Shown here piece after piece: positions 47,701 to 59,700 of a DNA stretch of 64,000 bases; the stretch's first letter is position 1; every line of letters starts with the position of its first letter. This DNA comes from Siderastrea siderea (lineage: Eukaryota > Cnidaria > Anthozoa > Scleractinia > Rhizangiidae), in contig OZ034979.1 of NCBI GenBank assembly GCA_964030785.1, positions 13,252,583-13,316,582 of the forward strand, read 5' to 3'. The notes below the pieces were generated by a model that saw only the letters and a program-made list of their open reading frames with translations, ran no database searches and was not told the origin of the DNA. Both the position numbers and the translations under genes were made by a program.

Positions 47701-50700
47701 CAGATTCATCCACAGACTCAACAGTTGGAACACGTTGCATGACTTTAAACTCTATACTCTATTACCCTCAGCTGGTTCCAGAGGCCTATTGTGTAAATGG
47801 GATGAATGGATATCAACAGCTTACTGCAGCAGCCATTGAAACGCGCCTGTGACAGGCCTCTGGTCACTGGAGTAGCTAAGGAAGCTCACTTCCATGCAAA
47901 AAATCAAAATTATACAAAATTTGTAATTTTCTTTTTTGTCACTTGAAAAGGATTTGATTATTTCAGGAGGTGTTTGCTTTAATAAGCTTTTGTATTCTCA
48001 CCTGTGTTAAATTTCATCCCCTTGTTGCAGACTATGTGGAACCTTATGTTATTGGCCTTCTTTCTCGTTATGTGGAGATCCGTACAATCAGCCCACGTGC
48101 GCTCATTCAAAGTATTGAACTTCCCAAACCAAGATACATTACCCAAGGCAAGCACCTGTACGTGGCATCCACAAGCCATGTGTGGAGACTGCTTCCTGTG
48201 TCCATACCCATGCAGATCCAGCAGCTTTTACAAGATAAACAGTTCAGCCTTGCTCTTATGCTGGCAGTAAGTGTACCTCTCCTAAGAGTGCAGACAAAAT
48301 ACAAATCAAATTGGAAACAAATTGTGCTAGACTGGGAAAAAATGAAAAACCTGAGAAGCAGCACTGAAAAGGACTGACCATTTGAAATTTCATCAAAGGG
48401 AAAAACTCTTCATGCTCAAATACACATTACAGGCATGCCTTAGAGTTTGGCCCTTTGAGAAAATAATGGTAAAATGTATTACTCTTTCAAGTAAACTGCA
48501 AAGTTAAAATTTAAAAGAAGAAAATTCTGAGCATTGCCAGTGCTGTCCAGTAATGTCACATACTAATTTAATACAATGCTGTATAAATTAATTTAATTGG
48601 TGGTGACTAGATTGGCAAAAGTATTTTTGAGTATTTTTAAGTCCCATGAGGTTGTCCCATGAAATTGTCCCATGAAATTGTTACAGCGTTTTTTTTTTTT
48701 CTGGTATGTTTCCTTAGAACTGTACATCAAAACAAGCTATATTTTCCTGCTTTGCCAGGAATCTACACCAAATAATTTCTGGCAACCTGCTAGTTGTGTC
48801 AATATATTATTTTCCAGTTGTAGTTATGCATTGCTTACATGTAACAAATTCTCAAAGGCAGCCTGTTTTATTTTGTCTTAAATCATTCAATTTTAAATGA
48901 CTTTTAATTAGTTCTCCTGGTTTTCAAATGAGCCATTATGTTTAGAGATCTGGCCACTAAAAGCAGGAAAAAAAAATGAAAAGAAACAAGTACATGTTTG
49001 CAAGTGCACATAACAAAGAAATTCCAGTTTAGGCTACACACATCCTAACTAGTAAACAGTGGACCATGGATGATGATTCGGTTGTTTGGCTTCCTCAAGA
49101 CTGAAATCATTTAACTTTGTTCTGTTAACATCTTAGCAACATGACAAGCTTGCAAATTCCTTTGTAGGAGAAGAGAGGCATACGTTTACCAGGAAACCAA
49201 CTAAACATTGCAGGCTATGTGCTTCCCCTCCCTTCCTCACACTATTACTTAATGAGTGCATTTTTAGTACTGAAGAACTCACTATTTTTTCTCTTAATTA
49301 TTAAATTATCAGGACATGGTTGTTGAACCTGAAAAAGAAAAAGAAAAACGTAAGGAAAGCATCCAGAACCTGTTTGCATTTGATATGTTTTGCCAGAAGA
49401 GATTTGATGATTCACTGCAGCTTTTTGCTCAGTTGGAAACAGGTCAGTAAATTTCATCAACAATTCAAAAAACAGGTCCACCTTATGGGCATGGGGACGT
49501 GTGGTTTCTGTGAGATTGAGGCATAACTACTAGCCCACCACACGCAATTCTTGAAACCAGGCTTTTTTTTCACCTTGAAACTGTGGAAATTAAACCTGTC
49601 ATTGGGCACCCCTTCATGCTCAATTTGTATTTTTCCCTGCTTAATTATATTTTTAAAAAAAAGAAGAAAAAGAAATGCCTCCCTCCTGGGATTCGAACCT
49701 GGGCTCTCCATTTCCACTACCTACATTGTACATATGTGTATCACAGCCTGCACATTAACCAAATTCATTTCTCCAAGTTGGCCTGATTGTTTGACATGCA
49801 CTGATAAATGTTTTCTCTGACAATTTTGGAGACAAAGCACTTTGAAAATGGTTATCTATCTCTTCTTATCTATCTCCATCTCTATCTCTCTCTATCTCTT
49901 CTTATCCAATGTGCACTCATGGAATAATTGTTAAATTATTGACTATGATCATGTCTGCAATGTTGCAGATCCTACACAGGTGATTGGCCTTTTTCCTGAC
50001 CTCCTTCCAAATGAATTTCGGAAGCAACTTGAGTACCCAGCCCCTCCCCCACAGTTAACTGCAGGGGAGTTGGAGAAAGGCTGTTTAGCACTGGTGGAAT
50101 ACCTTACTCAGGTGAGTGAAAGGATAACATGTGCGCAGGGCACAGTACAATGTTCAGAGTGTTTGACACAAGTAAACTGCCCTTTCAATGGAATAAACAT
50201 TCACAATCCTGAACCATAATTCTCACTCTGTCATCAATACTGTGTCGGTGTAGCGGTTTTAGATAACAATTCTGTTGTTGGTTATTTAAATGTTTGTTTG
50301 CATATAAGGGACATTTCCATGGGCATTAGAGTATTGCACTGCAGAAACTCTTCTGATCTTTTTGTAAAACCAACAGAAAGAGTAATTTGTTCATTCACCA
50401 ACATCTAAAATGATGTGAAAATTCTACATTGACCAGTGTCATTCACGCTATTTTTTTCTTAATTGTTAACTTAACTTCCATTCCTCTTTAACTACAAATC
50501 ATTGACTGGGTTATGCACAAAGGGTGGGAAACCGGAATATTACAACTGTAGGTTACAGGGCAGATGCTTTCATAAGCAGGGTGGGAGCAGGGTCTCACGG
50601 TGGTGTATTTACTGCAGGAACTTAACTTTTTTTCTCAGAAAAGAAATGATCTTATCAAAAGCACCGACAAGCCTGATAGTTTGCAGAAGGGAAGAAGCAA

Positions 50701-53700
50701 AGATCCCACTGAAGAGAATAGTCAAGGTGAGAGAGACACAGTCTCATACAAAAAGGGATCAAGTCACTCTTTCAATAATATTAAATTATTGATAATAACT
50801 ATTCTTAACATTTTGTTTTTCTGTCAGAGGATTACAGTAATGATTCAGTTTAGCATCTGGGGCACTAGTTTACTTTTGGTGACTCAGAGGATTGCCCTTA
50901 CTGGAGTGGAGGCACTTATTAGGGAGGGGGCACTTATTTCTTCTTGATGCAAACATCAGAGTGTGAAAGGCTCTTAATGGGCAATAAAAGAAACTGTAAC
51001 ACAACAGTAATCATATGGGTTTGAATAGTCAGAATATCATTCGCTTGTCTAATCCTTGTCAATATCTTCAATATCATTTTCAGATGAAAAAAGAAGTCGA
51101 CTATCAGTAATCAGTTTATTGTATAACGTCTTCAATGTCACTTTTGCAGTAGGGGTGGTTATTAGGAAGAGGCTGGGGAAAGGGAGCACTTATTGGAATA
51201 GGGTTAGGGTTTAGGGACTTTCAAGGGGGAGTGCTTACTAGAAAGGGGGTGCTTATTCAAAGGAGGATGCTAAATCGAATCATTACCACAAGCAGAGAGC
51301 TATGTTGAAGGGGTATAGAATGGTGAATCTGAGACTTTGCCAGACACTGAGACCCTTGTTTTAAAGATCGAGACCGAAACTTGACCTTTACACAATTTCC
51401 GAGCCCAAGACTCAAAACTAAAATGATATTAGCCTGACATTCATAGATAGCCTCAATTTAGGTATAGTAGGTTACATTAGGATGACATAAAAGCTTGTTA
51501 AATTGAAGTACAGCTTCCAGTGAACGTTCGCCTGAGCTAATATACACGTATACCTGCAGTGTTTTTTGACCGTTTTTTCCTGTGGAGTTTTTGGTCGAGC
51601 TCGACATTACCGCGACTGTTTCCTGTTTTGTTGCATAGAGGTGAGTTCTGTTGTGTTGTGTCTGTTGTGTTACATTGCGTTGTGTTGTAATCCATTGTGT
51701 TGTGTTTTGTTGTGTTGCGATCCATTGTGTTGTGTCTGTTTTGTTGCATTGCGTTCCATTGTGTTGCTATTGTGTTGTATCTGTTGAGTTGCGTTGTATT
51801 GCGTTGCCTTGTGCTGTGTTGCGTTGTTGACAAGTTCAGCATTTCTTAAGTGTTCCGTCTATGTTAAAGGTGTACATTGGTAGACATAACCAACCTCACT
51901 CACTGGCAGACAATCTCTACACCAGAGAACTAGACAAACTCAACCACCCTTACCAAATAGATAAACTCAACATCTTTCACTTACTTTAAGACAGTACGTA
52001 CCCCACTACGCGACCAACTCGACAAACTCCACAACCCTCACTCACTGGCAGAAAAAATCTCATCTCAATACAACTTCTTGACAAACAAAACGACCCTTAC
52101 TAAACAGACAAACTTGACAATCCTCACTTATTTTAAGACAGTACAAACCCACAACTCGACAAAGTCGACTAATTGTTACGCGGTGAGGCAGACTAAAACT
52201 TCACACCTCGATGCAACTTGACGCAACTCCTTAGCAAATAGGCAAACTCAATAATGCTCCCTTTCTTTAAGACAGTAAGAACCACACAACTCGACATACT
52301 CAACAAACCACACTCACTGGCAGACAAAATCTCCACGCCTTGACACAACTCGATAAACGCAACAACCCTTACCAACCAGAGAAACTCAACAAACCTCACG
52401 CACTGGCAGACGAAATGTTCCAGACCTCGAAACAACTTGACAAACGCAACGAGCCTTACTAAAATATTGATCACCAACAATCCTTACATACTATAAGACA
52501 GTACGGACCCCACCAAGCGAACCAACTAGACAAACTTGACTAACTGGCAAAGCATCTCGACGACTCAACAAAGTCAACAGATGGATTTCACCGAACACTG
52601 TAAACTCAGCAAATGACCAACTCAAAAAACTCCACTGACTCTACTAGCAATTGTTTTAGACGATCTTAACTCTTTCACCATTTTATTTTCATCTATGAGC
52701 CAGCTCATCAGTATGTTCTTCCAAAAGATTAAACTTTCAACCCTATAAACTCCCTTGGCTTTTCTCAAAAGGTTGACCAATTTTTTACAATTGAATATAC
52801 AGTATTTGTTAAGTTTTTGGGTAAAGGGGTGCCTTGTGAAAGCTTGCACCATATTTAGAGGGGCTCTGTCACCATGATTTTCCAGTCCGCTTTTCAGTAA
52901 AAGAATGTTCTGAAAAATATTTCATATATCTTTTCTCGTACACGAAATGCTCCTAGAACATTAACAGAATTAAAGGAGTATTTATTATCTCTTTTAGCTT
53001 TTTATAGCAATCCTTTAAGGCTAGCGATTCTTTTTAAGCTATGAAATGGTCACCAAAATATGCTAACTTAACCAGGGCAACTGAAGGCACATAAAAAAGT
53101 AACGGTAGTCGACAGAGCTGAATAACGCTGAACGGTCAGCGGTGCGAAACGCGGGCGACCGCGCGCGAACCCGACAGTGTTGCGTGGTTAAGAAAAGTCT
53201 GTGTGTTTTTGGACAGCCAATACCATATTGTATCTTATTTCAGTTTGAAAAAATTTTGCTTTCATCGGTAAAATGGTGAAATTTTGGCTTAAACGAGATT
53301 TTACGAATTGTGCTTACATGTCCCAGTCGCTTTATTTTACCTCGAAAGTTGCAAGTGGTGTCTTATTTGTTGTGGGACTTTTATTTTTTCCTCTGTTTTC
53401 GAGTCGGCCCAAGAAAATTGCTTTAAATGTGGAAGTCTACGGGCAAGTGAATTCCAAGGCGATTTAGAACGACTTTCTCCCAGAAAGCCTGATACTCAGG
53501 CTGAACTTTGTCGTGTTGGTCAAGTGAATGCTGAATCGCTCGCTTGTCAACGCCACAGAAAACAACTCGAGAAAGACAACAACGGGTGTTCCTATCAAAA
53601 GCATGGCACCGCTTCAGGCAAGAGTAACTGTCAAAAATTCCAACGACATTATTATCACTGAGGTAAGTAAAGCTTTCGTTCAATAGAAATGTCTTCAATT

Positions 53701-56700
53701 AAGATTTTGGTTTCTAAGGAGCAACACCGCCATTGAACAAAAACTATGGTCGGTGTTAATTGAATTAAAATTAAGTACATGTCTGCATTAGTGTAACTTT
53801 CAACTTGCTTCATTACAAGTTTACAAATTTCCAATTATAAAATTTTAAAACTTTGTTGTAAGAGAATAAGGTATCTTTATGAACAGTGACACAGCCGCTT
53901 TATGACGCTTCGACTTGCCGCAATACAGCTTTTAAAAATAAAAAGCTTTTCAACCAAATTTCTATTGAATGAAAACTTTACTTACCTTAATGATATCGCC
54001 AAAGACACCGAATTCTTCTTTTACATATGTAACATTTCCCAGTACTAAATAGGCATTGAGAACAAAATATTCCACAATTTATTGTTCTTTTCGAACACAA
54101 TTAACAAGAAACTGACTCATTCAGTAACTCATTCACATTCCACAACCCAGAGCTGCGATCCATGGCGCTGACCGTAAGGATCGCAGCTCTGGGGACGAGA
54201 GAGGAGGAGAGCAGTGACATAACGAACATGCGCAGTGCGTTATTCAGCTCTGTCACGATAGTCACGATTACGAAAATTCCACGGAGAAAACGGTGTTTGC
54301 CTGTGGAGAATACACAGTGGAAGTTTTGCTTAATATTAGGTCCTTGAGCTGGTCGAACAGTTGTACGTCTGTCTAGTTGTTGCATCGAGTCGTGCAACAA
54401 AGGAACAGGAAAACTGAGAAATTTTAAGCCAACAAACTAGAGTAACAAGTAAGAGACAGATAACAACACGTAACATCACGTCACAGCACAACACAACACA
54501 ACACAACACAAGACAACGTAGTATGAAGCAAACAACAAAACGCAACACTACAAGTCGAGATAACGTCGAGCTCCACCAAAAACTGCACGAAAAAAATTGG
54601 TCAAAAAACGCTGCACATTTGAGCTAATAACCAATTGAAAGCTATCAAACTTCCAAGACTTCGAGATGGCAGTTTTCAAAACTCGAGAGTCTGAGATTCT
54701 TACAGTTCCTAAGAATTTGAGATTCTGAGACTCATATCAAAAAAGCCGATATTTTGAGACTTGGCCGAAAGTAGCCAAGATGCAAGCTTATTTGGGGGAC
54801 CATTCTATAATGGACACGGGGTTTTTTTGATGGTCAGTTGGCTTAACATATGAACAAAGTGCTGTAAAGCTTGTGGTACGGGTACTCAAGAGCAGTAATG
54901 TCTTATATAAGACGCCTGCGCATATTAGTCTGCTGAATGTTACCTTCGTGTGTTCTTGTCTTCTAATTTACAGTATTTAAGATATGAACAGCAAAGGGTT
55001 GTTAAGTATGGGGTTTCAGTACTTGTCTTGTATAACGCATGTGCAACTGAGTAAAGCAGCTAATAGGATTGAATGCGAAATTGGCTGTGTTGTCTGATCT
55101 AGTTAGTGGTTATGGTGAAAATTCTTTTAGCGCAGGAGTTTTGTTATGGGGATTGACATTTTGAGGGATGTAAAAATGCGGGAGTGGAAGGATTTGTGAA
55201 TGTGAGGAGCATATCATGCTTCTATGAATGTGATTTGCTTTGAAAGTAGCATTTTGTATAGCAGTGGTGTAATATTGCGCTGCGTGACCCTTGTAAAAAT
55301 TTGACCGAGATCTCGGCGAGATCGTGGCAATCTCGCCGAGATCGGCGAGATCTCAGCGAGATAGCCACGATCTCGGCGAGATTTCAAAATATCGCGCCGA
55401 GATATCTAGCGAGAAGTGAGATTGCAACACGATCTCGCCACGACAAACTACATGTAGTTCGCGGCGAGATAGTCACAATCTCGGCGCGGATAGCCTCGAT
55501 CTCGGCGAATTTCATGTCGAGATTTCTACTGTTGCAACGCAGAGACTGTCTCAATCTTTGCGAGATTTATCTCCATAGAATCTCGATATCGGTAAGATTT
55601 CTCTCAGGTTTTACTGCTGCAACTGCCATTGTATTTGTGCAAATCTCCTGACCCTGTACCCATAGTTTCAAACAAGCGCGACCAGCGATCTATTTCGAGG
55701 GTCAGCAAGAATCTGAAATAAATCAGCTCACAAATTAATTTACCAGCTTTTGAGATCAAAATAACGAGCAGCAACAAGCAAAATAACAATGATCAGAAAT
55801 GCTGTTTTACATGTGAAGTCATTTGATTTCATCAGACCACTGACGTCTATTTGTTGTCACTTACCAATGATGTATGCAGAGGATTTCGTTTGTCATGTCC
55901 GTCATCTCTTTGTTGAACTTTCTTTATAAACCACTACGGAAGAGTTAGGCAAGGGTTTTAAAGACATATACCTGTGACTAATTTGTTGTCGTTCTGAATT
56001 TGACTTTTTCCGCTGCTTGCCGGCCATGACCTTACCTGATACCGTAAAGTCGCGCCAAAAAATCCTGCCTTGACTCCCGCCGTTGTGTTAATGGGGCAAT
56101 GTGATTGGTTGATTCGATCACACCATCGGCGAGCGGTGCTCGCCTAAGCCCAAAAAAATGCGCAAACTTTTCCACAAAACTTACAGAAGTGGAAAATGGC
56201 TTCTTTTTGTTGAATGTACAGGGGAAAATTGAAATGTTAAACTTGTTATTTTTTACTACGGAAAACAACATGGTTCTTTCAAGTTTAAAGCAAGAGCTAG
56301 AGCGTTTTGGAAGATATACAAGAAACTGTTGCACAACTAAACAAGCCACACTAAAGGACCTAAAGTGTACTGAGAATGAACTTATATATTATGGACAAAG
56401 CTACAATTGAGGAATGAACACTCAGGTTAAATGCTTTCAAGACTTTCAGAACGTTTGTAGTCTACACAGCTTAATCAGTAATGCCGCGATGGAAGCCACC
56501 AACTGGGTTTCTTCTCTACCGGGAATCAGTCCTTCGGCGACGAGTTTTGTAGTTGCCCAAGCATTCAACGTGTGAGACAAAGGTCAGTGAGTTTCACTTT
56601 TCTCAGACAACATCATCAGCATGTACGGCTTTTCCTTGCCTTGATTTTTCCCCTTTTATCTTGTCAGCTGACTGTTGACCTTTATTTTAATTGGTGATGT

Positions 56701-59700
56701 TGATTTCACTCTAGTAAACTGCGGGTCTTTCACAGAAACATGCTCCTTCGTGAGAATATTAATTAAGCTTAAACTGAAAAATCTTCGCTTGACTTTCCTG
56801 TAAAAATGTGTGGGGATGAGGTATAAATAACCTAACTTACCGGTAATGAATTTGATATGAGCCAAAACTTCAGCATTCTTTTTGCATGAGTTCAGAAATA
56901 AAATTTTCGCCGTCTTCCCCAGATTTGCGTAAACAGTCAGATGACAAGACTGACAAATTTAAGAATTTGCGACAAGTTGCAGAATCTTATACTGAAAATG
57001 GTTCCTTCTTAACTAGTTTTAGATGCAAAACAGCAACAACTCAAATTTTGCGATCGAATATTTCACGAGCTTCGCAGTACATGACAAAATAATCCCAAGA
57101 TTTGTTTTTTAAAAAGTTTGCAAGTATCTGATGACCCCAATTTAGCGAGCAGCCAATTTCTCAGTGCAAGACAAGGAGACGCCACAAAAACACGTTATCC
57201 AGTCTAATTAGATGTTGTTGTCATTTAGAAGGTCCTTTTGTTTTCAATTGAACTATCCAAAATAAAGCACCAAGATAAGGGAAAATAATAGGATTATTAA
57301 CTAGATTGATTTATTGGATTGTTAGGTTTATACCAAAACTGAAGATGGTCATTCCTGTTCATAGCTGCATGATCATTCATATTTCAGTGTTTACATTCAC
57401 AAACGAGTTTGAAGCGCAAGCAGCACAGACAGATGTTTTCAATAGATTCACCACATTTGCTAATATTTGGCGATTTAATTTGTCAGTTCCTTGCTTAGAT
57501 GAACAAACCTGAGTTTCTGCACGGCCATTATTCAATACTTTGTCTTGACTACAAATAAATCGCTCTCCCTGAACCGAGAACACATATCGTTTACATGTGA
57601 GCGTATAAAATGCTGTGCGAACAAACACAAAAATGCTCACAACATCATCAAACTCTTCCTGTTCATTCTCTTGCAGATCGATGCTACGGATTTCACAGCT
57701 AATAAAGAGGGCACTTGCCTCCTTCCACCAGCGTGGGGAATGACAACTAATGGAGATCGATCAGCTGAAGTAAAAACACGTGCATGTGAACTATTCTTTG
57801 TCTCCTCATTATTGTCACGTGGAAACAGTACCATATAAAGGATAATTTAATTTCAAAACACGTCCAAGGCTGAAAACAATCTTGTTAACAATTCCTGGAC
57901 TGCAATATAGGACATAGTTTTGTCAGTGTCTGGTAGTTTGATTAATTGTTAACGTAAATGTAAATATCGTTCTCATTGAACCTATTTTGGCTGCCGAGAA
58001 TTTCACTTCTCGATGGGATAACAGCAAGATTTTGACCGCCAGGAATTTCTTTTCTCGCCGCAATTCCCGGCAAGACTCCCACCGAGACCTCGCCGCAAAA
58101 CTGCCTGCCGAGATTTCCATATCTCGCCGCGATATCACCTTGCGATCACGGCGCGTTTTGGCCGCCGAGATTTCTGTATCTCGCCACGATCTCGCTGCAA
58201 CATCTCGCCGTGTATTTGCCCGCCGAGATTTCCCTATCTCGCTGCGATCTCGGCGAGAATCGCGGCGAGAATGCAGCGAGTTTTTGGCCGCCGCCAACTG
58301 GGAGCTGGTCATTAAATTGGTTCGTAATATACCCAGGAAAGATGAAGATGAAATTATAAATGTATGAAATTCATATATTTGAACTGCGAAAAGAAGAAAT
58401 AAATGTAAAGAACATCCTCGCAGTTATTAACGCCACTTATGCAGTTGCGAAAAGAAAGCCTGAAAAAATCAGGTTTGCCGGGATTCGAACCCTGACCCCT
58501 GCGATACCGGTGCAGCGCTCTAACCAATTGAGTTAACAAGCCAACTGGGAGCTGGTCATTAAATTGGTTCATAATATACCCGGGAAAGATGAAGATGAAA
58601 TTATGAATGTATGAAATTCATATATTTGAACTGCGGAATGAAGAAATAAATGTAAGGAAGATCCTCGCAGTTATTAACGCAACTTATGCAGTTGCGAAAA
58701 GAAAGCCTGAAAAAATCAGGCTTGCCGTGATTCAAACCCAGACCTCTGCGATACCGGTGCAGCGCTCCTACCAATTGAGCTAACAAGCCAACTGGGAGCT
58801 GGTCATTAAATTGGTTCGTAATATACCCAGGAAAGATGAAGATGAAGATGAAATTATGAATGTATGAAATTCATATATTTGAACTGCGGAATGAAGAAAT
58901 AAATGTAAAGAAGATCCTCGCAGTTATTTTCATACATTCATAATTTCATCTTCATCTTTCCCTGGTATATTACGAACCAATTTAATGACCAGCTCCCAGT
59001 TGGCTTGTTAGCTCTATTGATTAGAGCACTGCACCGGTATCGCAGAAGTCTTCTTTACATTTATTTGTTTACTTTTGCAACGGGATTCCCGGGTTAGCAA
59101 ACTGGATTTAAACATCACGTCATGAGATATGCCTTAACGTGCCCCATACTCTGACGATCTGCTGGAGCTCGTGTTTATCAAGCGTTATATTTTGATTCTA
59201 CTGCTATGTTCACTGTTTGTATTTACGGTCTAGGCACAACTTACAGTAAATACTTCGTCGTCCCTGTGAAAGCGTTCTCAGTTGTGGACGAATTTATACC
59301 GACATTCAACGTTTGAGTGAATTTGCACTTTTCAGTAGAAATGAAAGATAAGCTGAGTCATCAGAGTTTAAACATTACTGCATCCAGTAACGCTATAGTC
59401 AAAATATTGTGTCACACAATCATACTTTTCACCAGTTCATATAAATAGAGGATCGCGCTAACATCTGTGAAACCTAGGGTAGGGAGGGTCAGAACAGCCG
59501 GTTAAAATGCTTATTGGGCTTTCTTGTTGAGAATTCTGATGAGAGTGTTTTTTTTTATAATTTAAACATTATAATTAACATATTTCCTTGACATTGTATT
59601 CATTTGGTCATGTAAATAATATTTTGTAAACTAAATTAAGTTTCAAAAATGTAAACCTTTGAACTATTAAGTAGTTACTTGTCAATGTCTTTAGTAAATG

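Larger units (their letters stand above)
51300..54790. mobile_element. Large composite with long degenerate inverted arms, VPS39 intron 13
   Basis: The left GTTTTTTGACCGTTTTTTCC and GTTTTTGGTCGAGCTCGAC (51560-51605) are mirrored by GTCGAGCTCCACCAAAAAC and GGTCAAAAAACGCTGCAC at 54568-54618. Outside both arms are GAGACTCTGAG/GAATCTGAGACT-type segments. Between them lie a TTGTG array, a 140-bp-period minisatellite and an inner inverted-repeat element. Confidence 0.5.
55290..58290. mobile_element. 3-kb element bounded by CTCGCCGAGAT palindrome arrays
   Basis: 55300-55600 and 57990-58285 are dense, mutually inverted arrays of CTCGCCGAGAT / ATCTCGGCGAG units with spacers. It lies exactly where family A copy 2 is broken. 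The 2.4-kb interior has no recognised domain; an open stretch at 57678-57836 after a ttgcag acceptor-like site is the best frame (IDATDFTANKEGTCLLPPAW at its start). Class unknown. Confidence 0.55.

Noticed and set aside
48107..48364. Minus-strand frame over VPS39 exon 10
   Set aside because: Antisense shadow of a clearly coding exon.
51537..51842. Thr/Asn/Gln-rich frames on both strands
   Set aside because: Translation of the TTGTG pentanucleotide array.
55301..55651. 116-codon frame rich in SARSR/SEIAT, and its counterparts at 57923-58367
   Set aside because: Low-complexity translation of the CTCGCCGAGAT arrays.
57545..57838. Gene call for the 97-codon frame
   Set aside because: Only the part after the ttgcag site looks exon-like; no partner exon or family was found, so it is mentioned only within the element.
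58481..58537. Functional tRNA gene
   Set aside because: A and B boxes are present but flanking sequence does not complete an acceptor stem, and the second unit has a decayed B box.
58354..58786. Two similar minus-strand frames (LTQLVRALHRYRRGQG)
   Set aside because: They come from the tRNA-like part of the tandem SINE units; a similar product arises from many tRNA-derived SINEs.
58294..59046. CRISPR-like array
   Set aside because: Units are 247 bp, eukaryotic and SINE-derived, without spacers.
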